Positions 8,343-15,799 of a DNA stretch of 18,447 nt are shown here, one piece after another. The DNA lies in NCBI GenBank assembly GCA_002479415.1, contig DLMZ01000018.1:20840-39286 (forward strand), in the 5' to 3' direction. The notes beneath the pieces are model-generated. The model saw only the letters and a program-made list of their open reading frames with translations. It was not told the DNA's origin and ran no database searches. Position 1 is the first letter of the stretch. Each line of letters begins with the position of its first letter. Both the position numbers and the translations under genes were made by a program. The stretch comes from Firmicutes bacterium UBA7523. Lineage in GTDB: Bacteria; Bacillota; Dethiobacteria; Dethiobacterales; Dethiobacteraceae.

Positions 8343-9263
8343 ATGGAAACAAAGCTTGTAGTATCTTCATCACCACATATTAGAGCATCACAATCTATTC
8401 GAAGCGTGATGATTGATGTGCTTGTGGCTTTATTCCCCGCCGCTTTGGCAGGTGTAATATTTTTTCGTTGGGGGGGGTTTTTGACTATAATTCTGGGAAT
8501 GCTCTCCGCCATGGTTACGGAAGCAATAATTCTTCGAAAAAAAAATATTTTTGGTGACGGCAGTGCTGCGGTAACAGGCTTGCTCTTGGCACTGGTATTG
8601 CCGCCTATAGTGCCCTGGTGGCTCGTAGTTATCGGCGGTGCTGTGGCCATAACCATAGGAAAGCATGTGTTCGGTGGTATAGGCAACAACATTTTTAATC
8701 CAGCTTTGACTGCTCGGGCCATACTTACGCTTTCTTGGGTAGGGTATATGGTTCACTGGGTTCGGCCTATTGATTTAGCTACATCTGCAACTCCACTGGC
8801 GGGAGCGTCGACAAGCTTTTATAATCTTTTCGTTGGGGCTATTCCTGGCTCCTTAGGGGAGACAAGCGCTTTCGCACTAATTCTCGGGGGGGGCTGGCTT
8901 TTATATAAAGGGCATATAGACTGGCGGATTCCCGGAGGTTATATCGGCACAGTATTTGTAATGGGTACCCTGCTTAAAAGCAGCGGGAACTTAGCAGGCA
9001 TGCTTTCTGCCGGGATTTTTCATGTCCTTGCCGGCGGCGTCATGCTGGGGGCGCTATTTATGGCTACCGACATGGTAACTTCCCCCGTTACTCCTCGCGG
9101 CAAGTTAATATTTGGTATTGGCTGTGGTGTGATGACGATGCTGATTCGTTTATACGGGGTTTTTCCCGAAGGAGTTACTTTTGCTATTTTGCTAATGAAC
9201 GCTGTTACTCCTTTAATTGACAAGCTTACTATGCCCAGAAAATACGGAGAGGTGACAAGCTAA
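8343..9263 (+). CDS. rnfD: Rnf complex subunit RnfD
   Basis: RnfD is an integral membrane subunit carrying covalently bound FMN, homologous to NqrB. It is hydrophobic throughout with many membrane helices. The ApbE flavinylation motif appears as DLATSATPL, with T150 as the likely FMN-bearing threonine. The chosen start is the ATG at 8343, which has AAAGGAGG (8327-8334) 8 bases upstream; the longer frame from a TTG at 8322 would place the ribosome binding site inside the gene. That gives 306 residues. The stop overlaps the rnfG start (TAATG). Three long homopolymer runs lie inside the gene: A9 at 8537-8545, G8 at 8470-8477 and G8 at 8886-8893. The frame is intact across all of them. Confidence 0.96.
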   Translation: METKLVVSSSPHIRASQSIRSVMIDVLVALFPAALAGVIFFRWGGFLTIILGMLSAMVTEAIILRKKNIFGDGSAAVTGLLLALVLPPIVPWWLVVIGGAVAITIGKHVFGGIGNNIFNPALTARAILTLSWVGYMVHWVRPIDLATSATPLAGASTSFYNLFVGAIPGSLGETSAFALILGGGWLLYKGHIDWRIPGGYIGTVFVMGTLLKSSGNLAGMLSAGIFHVLAGGVMLGALFMATDMVTSPVTPRGKLIFGIGCGVMTMLIRLYGVFPEGVTFAILLMNAVTPLIDKLTMPRKYGEVTS

Positions 9264-9802
9264 TGAAAGAAATTGTTAAACTCTCCCTGACTCTGATGAT
9301 TATATGTGCTGTGGCAGCCGGAGCCTTGGCTTTCACTAACGATGTAACGTCTGAAATTATTAAATATAATGAAGAACAGGCTAAAATGCAATTGATGCAG
9401 AGCCTTTTTTCCTCAATGGATGAATTGGAAGACGTAACTGTTGATAATCAAACGGCTACGATAGCGTTTGATGCCGACGGCAACATGCTGGGAGTTTTGG
9501 CCGAAGGGCGCGCTGAAGGCTATGGCGGCATAATTCGCTTTAATTTAGCTGTTGATGAGGAAGGAAGAATTGTGGCGCTGGAAGTTGTTCAGCACTCTGA
9601 AACACCGGGCTTAGGCGCAAAAATTGTTGAAAAAGGATATCGCAGTCAATATCTAGGGTTAACTGCAGACAGTGATTTTGACGTAGATACAATTTCCAGC
9701 GCAACTATTTCTGCCGAGGCCATGGAAAAAGGAGTAAATAAAGCATTGCAGGACATTGTTTTGCGCTTTATGGACGTTGAGAAGCCGGAGGTGGAAAGAT
9801 GA
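9263..9802 (+). CDS. rnfG: Rnf complex subunit RnfG
   Basis: RnfG is a membrane-anchored subunit with covalent FMN, homologous to NqrC. The first 25 or so residues form one hydrophobic anchor helix (VKLSLTLMIICAVAAGALAF), and the rest is an extracytoplasmic FMN-binding domain. The flavinylation motif is DTISSATIS with T148 as the expected attachment site; HSETPGLGAKI is a further family signature. At 179 residues it has the usual Firmicute length. The ATG at 9263 shares one base with the rnfD stop, and the TGA is overlapped by the ATG of rnfE. FMN attachment needs an ApbE transferase, which is not encoded in this window. Confidence 0.96.
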   Translation: MKEIVKLSLTLMIICAVAAGALAFTNDVTSEIIKYNEEQAKMQLMQSLFSSMDELEDVTVDNQTATIAFDADGNMLGVLAEGRAEGYGGIIRFNLAVDEEGRIVALEVVQHSETPGLGAKIVEKGYRSQYLGLTADSDFDVDTISSATISAEAMEKGVNKALQDIVLRFMDVEKPEVER

Positions 9803-10398
9803 GTTTAATGAATGATTTTTCTAAAGGGCTTGTAAAAGAGAACCCGGTATTCCGGTTGGTATTAGGGATGTGTCCCACATTGGCCGTTACCGGATTAGCC
9901 ATCAATGGTTTAGGTATGGGGCTTTCCACCACAGCGGTTCTGCTTTCTTCCAACTTGGTGATTTCAGTATTGCGCAAGGCAATTCCAGAAAAAATTCGTA
10001 TTCCCTGCTTTATTATAATCATAGCCACCTTTGTTACCATAGTGGATATGCTTCTTAAAGCTTATCAGCCGGCTCTCCATTCTCAGTTAGGGATATTTGT
10101 TCCTTTAATCGTTGTTAACTGTATTATCTTGGGCCGTGCAGAGGCTTTTGCTTCAAAATATCCTGTAGTTAACTCAATGGTGGATGGCCTGGGAATGGGC
10201 CTTGGCTTTACACTGTCATTGACGTTGCTGGGGGCTGTGCGCGAGCTGTTAGGTAACGGTACAATTTTTTCAGCAAATATTATGGGGGCTGGATATCAGC
10301 CGTTCAGGATTTTTTCTTTTCCTCCCGGTGCGTTTATTGCTTTGGGGTTGATGATGGCAGGAATGAATATACTGGCTAAGAAATTTAAGCTGGAGTAA
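9799..10398 (+). CDS. rnfE: Rnf complex subunit RnfE
   Basis: RnfE is an integral membrane subunit, related to RnfA and NqrD, with about six helices. With RnfA it forms the antiparallel core that holds an iron-sulfur site at the membrane midplane. The protein has 199 residues and begins MSLMNDFSKGLVKENPVFRLVLGMCPTLAV. The family patterns NPVFRLVLGMCP and VNCIILGRAEAFA carry the conserved cysteines. The ATG forms an ATGA overlap with the rnfG stop and has GGAGGTG (9787-9793) upstream. Confidence 0.96.
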   Translation: MSLMNDFSKGLVKENPVFRLVLGMCPTLAVTGLAINGLGMGLSTTAVLLSSNLVISVLRKAIPEKIRIPCFIIIIATFVTIVDMLLKAYQPALHSQLGIFVPLIVVNCIILGRAEAFASKYPVVNSMVDGLGMGLGFTLSLTLLGAVRELLGNGTIFSANIMGAGYQPFRIFSFPPGAFIALGLMMAGMNILAKKFKLE

Positions 10399-10410
10399 AG
10401 GAGGCAGGTT

Positions 10411-10986
10411 GTGTCTAATATTATTACAATTTTTTTCGGTGCGGTTTTTATAAACAACTTTGTTCTTTCCAGATTTCTTGGTATATGCCCGTTCCTTGGT
10501 GTTTCCAAGAAAGTAGAAACATCTATCGGCATGGGAATGGCGGTTACGTTCGTTATGGGCATGGCCTCCATGGTCACTTGGCTGCTCGAGTACTATGTTC
10601 TTGTCCCTAACAGCCTGGAATATCTGCGGACCATAGTATTTATTTTGGTAATTGCGTCCCTTGTTCAATTTGTTGAGTTGGTAATTCGTAAGGTGAGCCC
10701 TACCCTTTACCAGGCTTTGGGAATCTTTTTGCCCTTGATTACCACCAACTGCGCAGTGCTAGGCGTGGCAATTCTGAATATTCAAATTGGCTATAATCTG
10801 TTTGAATCCATTGTTTTTGGTGTTGCTGCGGCCGTTGGCTTTACGTTGGCACTAGTAATTATGGCCGGGATTAGGGAAAATCTGGAGTTAGTCTCCATTC
10901 CTGAGCATTTTCGGGGTGTTTCCCTCGCTTTAATTATCGCCGGAATCCTTTCTATCGCTTTTATGGGATTCCAGCGTATGATGTAA
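10411..10986 (+). CDS. rnfA: Rnf complex subunit RnfA
   Basis: RnfA is the integral membrane partner of RnfE, homologous to NqrE, with about six helices. The 191-residue protein contains the family segments NNFVLSRFLGICPFLGVS near the N-terminus and LPLITTNCAVLGVAI in the middle, each with a conserved cysteine thought to help bind the shared iron-sulfur centre. The start is a GTG at 10411, supported by AAAGGAGG (10397-10404) 6 bases upstream that overlaps the rnfE stop. No other in-frame start is as well placed. Confidence 0.96.
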   Translation: MSNIITIFFGAVFINNFVLSRFLGICPFLGVSKKVETSIGMGMAVTFVMGMASMVTWLLEYYVLVPNSLEYLRTIVFILVIASLVQFVELVIRKVSPTLYQALGIFLPLITTNCAVLGVAILNIQIGYNLFESIVFGVAAAVGFTLALVIMAGIRENLELVSIPEHFRGVSLALIIAGILSIAFMGFQRMM

Positions 10987-11005
10987 CCAAGGAGGAATAG
11001 ACAAT

Positions 11006-11788
11006 ATGGTAGGGGTAGCAATTATCACCTTGGGCGCTTTAGGGTTAATATTTGGCGGTGTGCTGGCTTACGCCGCACAAAAATTTGCCGTAGAAATAGA
11101 CCCAAAGGTTCAGATGGTTCAAGAATACCTTCCCGGCGCTAACTGCGGTGCTTGCGGATATGCCGGTTGTGCTCAGTTCGCTGAGGAAGCAGTAGCGGGA
11201 ACAGCTCCTATAACCGGCTGTACGCCTGGTGGCAGCGCGGTAGCTGGTAAGATTGCAGAGTTACTGGGGATAGCGGCTCCGGCAGCAGAAGCCAGGAAAG
11301 TTGCACAGTTGGTTTGCCTGGGTGACTGTGCGGTAGCCAAGGAGAAGTTTACGTATCATGGCGTTAAGGACTGTAAAGCTGCTTTGATGTTCGGCGGTGG
11401 TCCCGGTGCCTGCAGTTATGGCTGTGTAGGCCAAGGTACGTGTGTCCAGTCATGTCCGGTTGATGCTATTACTATGAGCGATAAAGGCTTGCCCATTATT
11501 GATAAGGATGCTTGTATCAGCTGCGAAAAATGTGTAGCCGCCTGTCCCCGTCAGGTGATTGACATGGTTAACGTCAATGCCAACTATTATGTGCGGTGCA
11601 AGTCTCAGGATAAAGGGAAGCAAGTTAGGGAAGTTTGCGCGCTGGGTTGTATCGGCTGCGGCATTTGTGTGAAAAAGTGTCCGGTTGACGCCATAAAGAT
11701 GGATGGTAACGTGGCTGTTATTGACGGAAACATTTGTAATAACTGCGGGATATGTGCGGAGGCCTGCCCGCGAAAAACTATAACCTAG
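11006..11788 (+). CDS. rnfB: Rnf complex subunit RnfB, multi-cluster ferredoxin-like subunit
   Basis: RnfB is the electron entry subunit that accepts electrons from reduced ferredoxin. The 260-residue protein has one N-terminal membrane helix (about 3-24), then the cluster motif C47-x2-C50-x4-C55-x16-C72 typical of RnfB. Several ferredoxin-type motifs follow: GTCVQSCPVDAI, CISCEKCVAACP, CIGCGICVKKCP and CNNCGICAEACP, plus further cysteines (CLGDC, CSYGC, CALGC). This cysteine-rich form is usual in Clostridia. The ATG has AAGGAGGAA (10989-10997) 8 bases upstream. As last gene of the operon it is followed 7 bases later by a strong terminator. Confidence 0.97.
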   Translation: MVGVAIITLGALGLIFGGVLAYAAQKFAVEIDPKVQMVQEYLPGANCGACGYAGCAQFAEEAVAGTAPITGCTPGGSAVAGKIAELLGIAAPAAEARKVAQLVCLGDCAVAKEKFTYHGVKDCKAALMFGGGPGACSYGCVGQGTCVQSCPVDAITMSDKGLPIIDKDACISCEKCVAACPRQVIDMVNVNANYYVRCKSQDKGKQVREVCALGCIGCGICVKKCPVDAIKMDGNVAVIDGNICNNCGICAEACPRKTIT

Positions 11789-11795
11789 TTAAATT

Positions 11796-11834
11796 AAAAC
11801 CCCGTATGTTTGTATTACAAACATACGGGGTTTT
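11796..11834. terminator. Bidirectional terminator between rnfB and the convergent ATP-grasp gene
   Basis: A perfect 18-bp inverted repeat, AAAACCCCGTATGTTTGT (11796-11813) and ACAAACATACGGGGTTTT (11817-11834), has a 3-base loop. Each strand reads an A-run, a GC-rich stem and a T-run, so it can stop transcription of rnfCDGEAB on the plus strand and of the ATP-grasp gene coming from the right on the minus strand. Confidence 0.92.
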
Positions 11835-11895
11835 GTTCTCGTGGGAAATTATATTATTTAGGAAAGTTGCGAGTCTATGCAAGTTCAATTTAACA

Positions 11896-13026
11896 TTAAT
11901 GCGTAACGCTTCTATTTGATCTAGTAAACAAATACCTGGCATACTCCAGGATGTTTTTATGGTACTTGTAGAGGGCCGCTTTGCCGTAGGCCTTATCCAG
12001 GGAAGCATGTGTCGATCTGGAATTTGCTTCGATAAACCAAATATTTTTTTTAGTATCGATAGCGAAATCGATACCCATCTCCGCATATTTTCCATAATAT
12101 TTTTCGATATACTCATAGACGCTGAACAGAAATCCGTGTACGCGGGAACGAAAGGCTTTCAGTTGACTCTTTGAATAGCCCATTTTTTTTGCAAAAAAAT
12201 CGTCAAATTTATAAGCCTCTCCGTGGGTCGTAATGGGGGAACCAGGCTGGCCGGAGCGTACTGAAACCCCTACTATTTCCAGGACCCCGTTTCCCTTGTA
12301 CTGCAGCTCAGCCCTCATATCGATAAGTCTGTGGTTATATTCAATAAGGTCGATACCCTGTTGAATCAGATACTTTTTACCCTGGAAAAAATTATTTACT
12401 ACATCCAGCAAAGCTTGGAACCCGGATATTAATCTAACTGTTAATAGCCCGTGGCGATAATAACTGTATTGGTAATCTCCGCTAGGCAGAACCTCAACCC
12501 GTAAAACATTTTCACCCTTTTTCCCAATATGAGACTTTAGGTAAACGACATTATAGCGCTGAAGCATCTCTTGTATATGATGCGGATGTTTAACCGTCTT
12601 AGTCGCGGGAAGATAGCTTTTTATAGACGGATCTTTGGTCATAACTTGATACAATCGCCATTTATTAAAGCGATAATGCGTAATTAATTTTCCATTGTTA
12701 TTAGTAATTATTTTGCACAATTCTTTAAAAGTTCTATAATACTGTTTGTTAACTCCACACCTTATATATAGAATATCAGGAAGCGGATAATCTCGATGAA
12801 TCCACTTTTTATGCTTTTCATGCCAGTAGAAACCAGTAATCTTTTTTTCACTCAACTTCACATCTTTGAGTGAAAAAAAGTAGAGTGTATTCTTAACTTC
12901 GTTATTGGCCTTAACCATATGTTGGATCCGGGAATTAGCAATTTGCTTTTTTAAATTGGATATTGATTTACTGTTCTCTAACACAGCCATAACAGGTTTC
13001 GGGTTTTTATTGTTATTGATATGCAA
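11896..13026 (-). CDS. YheC/YheD-family ATP-grasp protein (copy 1)
   Basis: This belongs to the YheC/YheD group of ATP-grasp proteins, annotated in Bacillus as endospore coat-associated; the ligase substrate is not established. Counting from a TTG at 13035: N-terminal domain with YFFSLKDV and PLPDILYIR (about 15-125), then the ATP-grasp fold with nucleotide lysine in VVYLKS (K167), glycine loop GKKGENV (171-177), QQGIDL, DMRAEL (from D239), GIDFAID (321-327) and metal-binding FIEANSR (334-340). The TTG at 13026 is preferred as start because AGGAGA (13041-13036) is 9 bases before it but directly abuts the TTG at 13035. That gives 376 residues. The glycine loop differs from the GGSGGKG or GSCGKG of its neighbours. 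A perfect 15-bp inverted repeat lies inside the gene. Confidence 0.88.
   Translation of the reverse strand: MHINNNKNPKPVMAVLENSKSISNLKKQIANSRIQHMVKANNEVKNTLYFFSLKDVKLSEKKITGFYWHEKHKKWIHRDYPLPDILYIRCGVNKQYYRTFKELCKIITNNNGKLITHYRFNKWRLYQVMTKDPSIKSYLPATKTVKHPHHIQEMLQRYNVVYLKSHIGKKGENVLRVEVLPSGDYQYSYYRHGLLTVRLISGFQALLDVVNNFFQGKKYLIQQGIDLIEYNHRLIDMRAELQYKGNGVLEIVGVSVRSGQPGSPITTHGEAYKFDDFFAKKMGYSKSQLKAFRSRVHGFLFSVYEYIEKYYGKYAEMGIDFAIDTKKNIWFIEANSRSTHASLDKAYGKAALYKYHKNILEYARYLFTRSNRSVTH
12841..12880. repeat. Perfect 15-bp inverted repeat inside ATP-grasp copy 1
   Basis: CTTTTTTTCACTCAA (12841-12855) and TTGAGTGAAAAAAAG (12866-12880) are exact reverse complements separated by 10 bases. The site lies about 150-185 bases into the coding sequence. 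The 5' arm is U-rich and the 3' arm A-rich, the reverse of an intrinsic terminator, so it would form an mRNA hairpin without a release signal. Confidence 0.8.
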
Positions 13027-13092
13027 TGAACACAATCTCCTCTCGCATTATTGGGACTATTTTTTTATACGTAGGTAGGTATCTTACTTATT

Positions 13093-13102
13093 CAATATAT
13101 GC
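13093..13102 (-). promoter_or_regulatory. Candidate sporulation-type -10 element upstream of ATP-grasp copy 1
   Basis: On the minus strand the site reads GCATATATTG, 67 bases before the preferred start. CATATATT fits 6 of 8 positions of the sigma-E -10 consensus CATACAMT. A recognisable -35 (AATAAC-like) lies 14 bases upstream but is weak. A near-identical motif, GCATATACTG, precedes the other minus-strand ATP-grasp unit. Tentative. Confidence 0.3.
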
Positions 13103-13193
13103 CTGTGAGATAAAACTGTTATTGTTTTTTCTGCCTTGCGGCCATCCTTCTTTTTTATGTGCTGACTAATAATCTGGAAAATCGTAAACATTG

Positions 13194-13223
13194 CATAGCT
13201 TAACTGAATATATTAAATATAAT
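13194..13223 (+). promoter_or_regulatory. Candidate promoter elements upstream of ATP-grasp copy 2
   Basis: Two overlapping possibilities lie 50-80 bases before the GTG. CATAGCTTA (13194-13202) fits the sigma-K -10 pattern CATANNNTA exactly but has no clear AC at the expected -35 distance. TATAAT (13218-13223) is a perfect sigma-A -10 but has no good -35 at 16-18 bases. The rest of the 245-base divergent gap is AT-rich with no small gene visible. Confidence 0.25.
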
Positions 13224-13271
13224 AATTACTGATCCGGTTATTATCCGGCGGAAAAAGAGGAGAAAAAGCAA

Positions 13272-14390
13272 GTGAATCACAGCGCAAGCGATAAACACCT
13301 CCGTCCAATAATAGGTGTCTTTATAAACAAAAGACTATTACGAACCCGAAAGATGTCCATGTTTGCAAAGAAGCTAAACCAGGCTAACAAAAAGGTAAAA
13401 TGCTCGATATACTTTTTTACTTCAGAGAGCATAAATTGGAAAATGCAAGTAATTAGCGGATATGTGTTTGACGGTAACAGCAAGAAATGGATGGAGCATC
13501 AGCTGCCGTTTCCTGATATCATCTATGATCGGGGGACCGGGTTTCGCGGAGGGGAAAAAGCTGAGGTGAAGGCACTGCGTGCTCGCCTTAAAACGATTCC
13601 GGAGATTCAGTATATCAACAGCTGTAAATTAAAAAAATGGCAGGTTCATCAAAAGCTGTCAAAACACAAAGACATAAGCAGATATTTGCCTGAAACAATT
13701 TTCAGCCGTGGCATTGATGATATCGGAGCAATGATTGATAAATACGGTTACCTTTTTTTGAAAAGTTCCGGGGGCAGCGGTGGGAAAGGCGTATTTGCCC
13801 TGGAAAAGTGTGATCGAGGCTTCTGTTGCTGGTATTATCGGAAAGGCCTTCACCAAAAACGATATGTTTCAGATTTAGGCGGTTTACGTACAGAGCTTAA
13901 AAAAATAGGCCTAAAACCTGACAAAATAATTATTCAGCAAGGAATTCGCCTGATAAAATATGAAAACCGCCTTATGGATTTACGTGTCCTTATGGTTAAA
14001 GGTAAAGAGGAAATCTGGGATGCTGTCTACAATCAAGCGCGGGTAGCACAAAAGAAAATGGTGATTACTAATGCATCTCTGGGTGGAGAAGTAATGAGAT
14101 ATAACGATATTTATCCTGCTTTGCAAAAAAAGTATTCCGGCATTCCGTCAGAAAAGAAAATTAAGGAAATATGTAAAACTATCGCCTGTCATATCGAAAA
14201 GGAATTTGGCCCCTTCGGAGAAATTGGCATCGATATTGGTGTGGACGAGACCGGCAAAGTGTGGTTGTTGGAGGCAAATTCAAAACCCAGTAAATTGCCG
14301 GAACCAGGAATCGAAGATACTGTAGGAATATCTCCTCAATTTCTATTGACGCTAGAGTACGCCAAGCTGTTATATTTAAAAAAAACGTGA
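13272..14390 (+). CDS. YheC/YheD-family ATP-grasp protein (copy 2)
   Basis: A 372-residue paralogue of the flanking genes, transcribed in the opposite direction. The N-terminal domain (about 10-130) carries IGVFINKR, YFFTSE and PFPDIIYDRG. The ATP-grasp fold follows with FLKSSGGSGGKGVF (K164, glycine loop 167-174), QQGIRLIKY, MDLRVL (from D236), EIGIDIGVD (317-325) and LLEANSKPS (332-340), so ATP- and metal-binding residues look intact. The segment between the DLR motif and the acidic motif (NQARVAQKKMVITNASLGGE) differs from copies 1 and 4, which have GQPGSPITTH-like sequences. The GTG start has AGAGGAGA (13256-13263) 8 bases upstream. Substrate unknown; a role in the spore or cell envelope is inferred from the family. 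Confidence 0.9.
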   Translation: MNHSASDKHLRPIIGVFINKRLLRTRKMSMFAKKLNQANKKVKCSIYFFTSESINWKMQVISGYVFDGNSKKWMEHQLPFPDIIYDRGTGFRGGEKAEVKALRARLKTIPEIQYINSCKLKKWQVHQKLSKHKDISRYLPETIFSRGIDDIGAMIDKYGYLFLKSSGGSGGKGVFALEKCDRGFCCWYYRKGLHQKRYVSDLGGLRTELKKIGLKPDKIIIQQGIRLIKYENRLMDLRVLMVKGKEEIWDAVYNQARVAQKKMVITNASLGGEVMRYNDIYPALQKKYSGIPSEKKIKEICKTIACHIEKEFGPFGEIGIDIGVDETGKVWLLEANSKPSKLPEPGIEDTVGISPQFLLTLEYAKLLYLKKT

Positions 14391-14439
14391 TAGGGTAAGC
14401 ACAACTTGGTTTGCCGACTTGACTCAAGGCTCTATTATG

Positions 14440-14474
14440 GTGAGTCCCTCATATCGTAGATATGAGGGACTCAC
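14440..14474. terminator. Strong hairpin between convergent ATP-grasp genes
   Basis: A perfect 16-bp inverted repeat, GTGAGTCCCTCATATC (14440-14455) and GATATGAGGGACTCAC (14459-14474), has a 3-base loop. It lies between the stops of copy 2 (plus) and copy 3 (minus). Neither strand shows a T-run after the stem, so termination by the standard intrinsic mechanism is uncertain; it may instead protect 3' ends from exonucleases. Confidence 0.6.
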
Positions 14475-14498
14475 CAACGGATAAATAGATTTTCATTA

Positions 14499-15794
14499 TT
14501 ACATCTTAAATGTCAGATACTGAGCATAACGAATAACTTGCTCGAGTTGTTTTTTTCTTATTTCTGGTTCGTCAAATTTCATCGGTTTGGCGTTTGCTTC
14601 AAATATCCAAGGATACCCATTGCTATCCAATCCGACATCAATGCTCATCTCGCCCAATAAATGGTAATGCTGTTCCAGCTTTTTAGCAACATCAATACAT
14701 AAACGATATACACGTTGCATGATTTGAGCAGGTTTTTGTTGTGGAAAGACTTGGCGCAGCACATTTTGAGGCGTATCAATGCGACCTCCTCTAGGTATAT
14801 GCGTGGTAATGCTTTGAGAGTGTGCGGCAATACGTATACCTAGGCCTGATATTTGCCAGTTACCTTGATGGTTTTTTTGTACTAGGACACGACAGTCAAA
14901 CGGACATCTTGATACAGAAGCCAGGTGAATTGCTTGCTGAACAATATATTGTGAGTTAATCATCTGTTCTCTAATCTTCTGCCAAAGCCGGTAAATATCG
15001 ACCTCTTTATATTTCTTTAATTGTTTGTCATTAGCATAATAGTGCATTGTAAATGTTTTTTTTGATAGTGACTTTCTGACACGGATAATACCTGAGCCTA
15101 ATCTATTATCTGTCGGCTTTAAATAGACTGCTTTATGCCGCTTTAACATATTTATCAAGGCTGTTATTGACCATAGTGTATTTGTTTCAGGAATGTATTT
15201 CTTAATTTTAGTTGATTTGCTTAATGCTCTGAGAACGCTTTCTTTGTTAAAAAATCCACGATTGTACAATGTAATGCCTTGGTGAGAAAGAAAACGTTGT
15301 ATACACCGCTGGCTACTTACTTCATTTTCGTGAATCCGATTATGAATACGGTTATACACGATGTTTGGGAATGGGAAAATGCATGTCATCCATTGATTGG
15401 TATTTTTATTAAATATTTTTCCACGAATGATTTTCTTTTTCCAATCAACACTGCTCTGGGTAAAGGCAAAGACAATGCCGCCAATTTTTTGTCCAGCATC
15501 CATAATTGCTTTATAGTTGTTTAAATTTCCTTTCAGCGATCCATCCTGATTTTCTGCACTTAATATACCGATTAGCGGCCCGAGTGTGGGTTGTTTCCCT
15601 AATGCTACTAATGCTTTCATTGGCAATGCTTCCGTTGGTGTTAAAATTTTTTTTTGTATACTCATTGTGACAGGTTTAAGTGGAACACCCCAATAGAGTT
15701 TTAAATTTTTAGTTACAGGCTGCTCTTTTGGATCGATATGCCAGGTGCTTCTTCCGTGTTCATATAATAGAGCAAGCGGTATCAAAACAGGCAT
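14499..15794 (-). CDS. YheC-like ATP-grasp protein with N-terminal extension (copy 3)
   Basis: This 431-residue protein is the longest of the four paralogues. About 70 extra N-terminal residues (from MPVLIPLALLYEHGRS to about 70) precede the common domain that starts at LGPLIGILSA; an extension of this kind is also known from B. subtilis YheC. The ATP-grasp region shows VYLKPTDNRLGSGIIRV (K226, loop 230-236), QQAIHLA, FDCRVLV (from D300), EMSIDVGLD (382-390) and IFEANAKPM (397-405). The ATG at 15794 has AAGGTGAG (15810-15803) 8 bases upstream. It starts 5 bases after the stop of copy 4, so the two form an operon like yheD-yheC. The substrate is unknown. Confidence 0.9.
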   Translation of the reverse strand: MPVLIPLALLYEHGRSTWHIDPKEQPVTKNLKLYWGVPLKPVTMSIQKKILTPTEALPMKALVALGKQPTLGPLIGILSAENQDGSLKGNLNNYKAIMDAGQKIGGIVFAFTQSSVDWKKKIIRGKIFNKNTNQWMTCIFPFPNIVYNRIHNRIHENEVSSQRCIQRFLSHQGITLYNRGFFNKESVLRALSKSTKIKKYIPETNTLWSITALINMLKRHKAVYLKPTDNRLGSGIIRVRKSLSKKTFTMHYYANDKQLKKYKEVDIYRLWQKIREQMINSQYIVQQAIHLASVSRCPFDCRVLVQKNHQGNWQISGLGIRIAAHSQSITTHIPRGGRIDTPQNVLRQVFPQQKPAQIMQRVYRLCIDVAKKLEQHYHLLGEMSIDVGLDSNGYPWIFEANAKPMKFDEPEIRKKQLEQVIRYAQYLTFKM

Positions 15795-15799
15795 ATAAC

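Noticed and set aside
11959..12174. Plus-strand open frame inside ATP-grasp copy 1
   Set aside because: It is antisense to a well-supported gene, has no recognised motif and no ribosome binding site.
12841..12880. Inverted repeat as an intrinsic terminator
   Set aside because: The U-run is in the 5' arm and the A-run in the 3' arm on both strands, the wrong polarity, and it lies inside an intact gene.
13036..13271. Precursor peptide gene (graspetide-like) near the ATP-grasp genes
   Set aside because: All short frames seen in the gap are under about 15 codons or lack a ribosome binding site; the enzymes also fit YheC/YheD rather than graspetide ligases.
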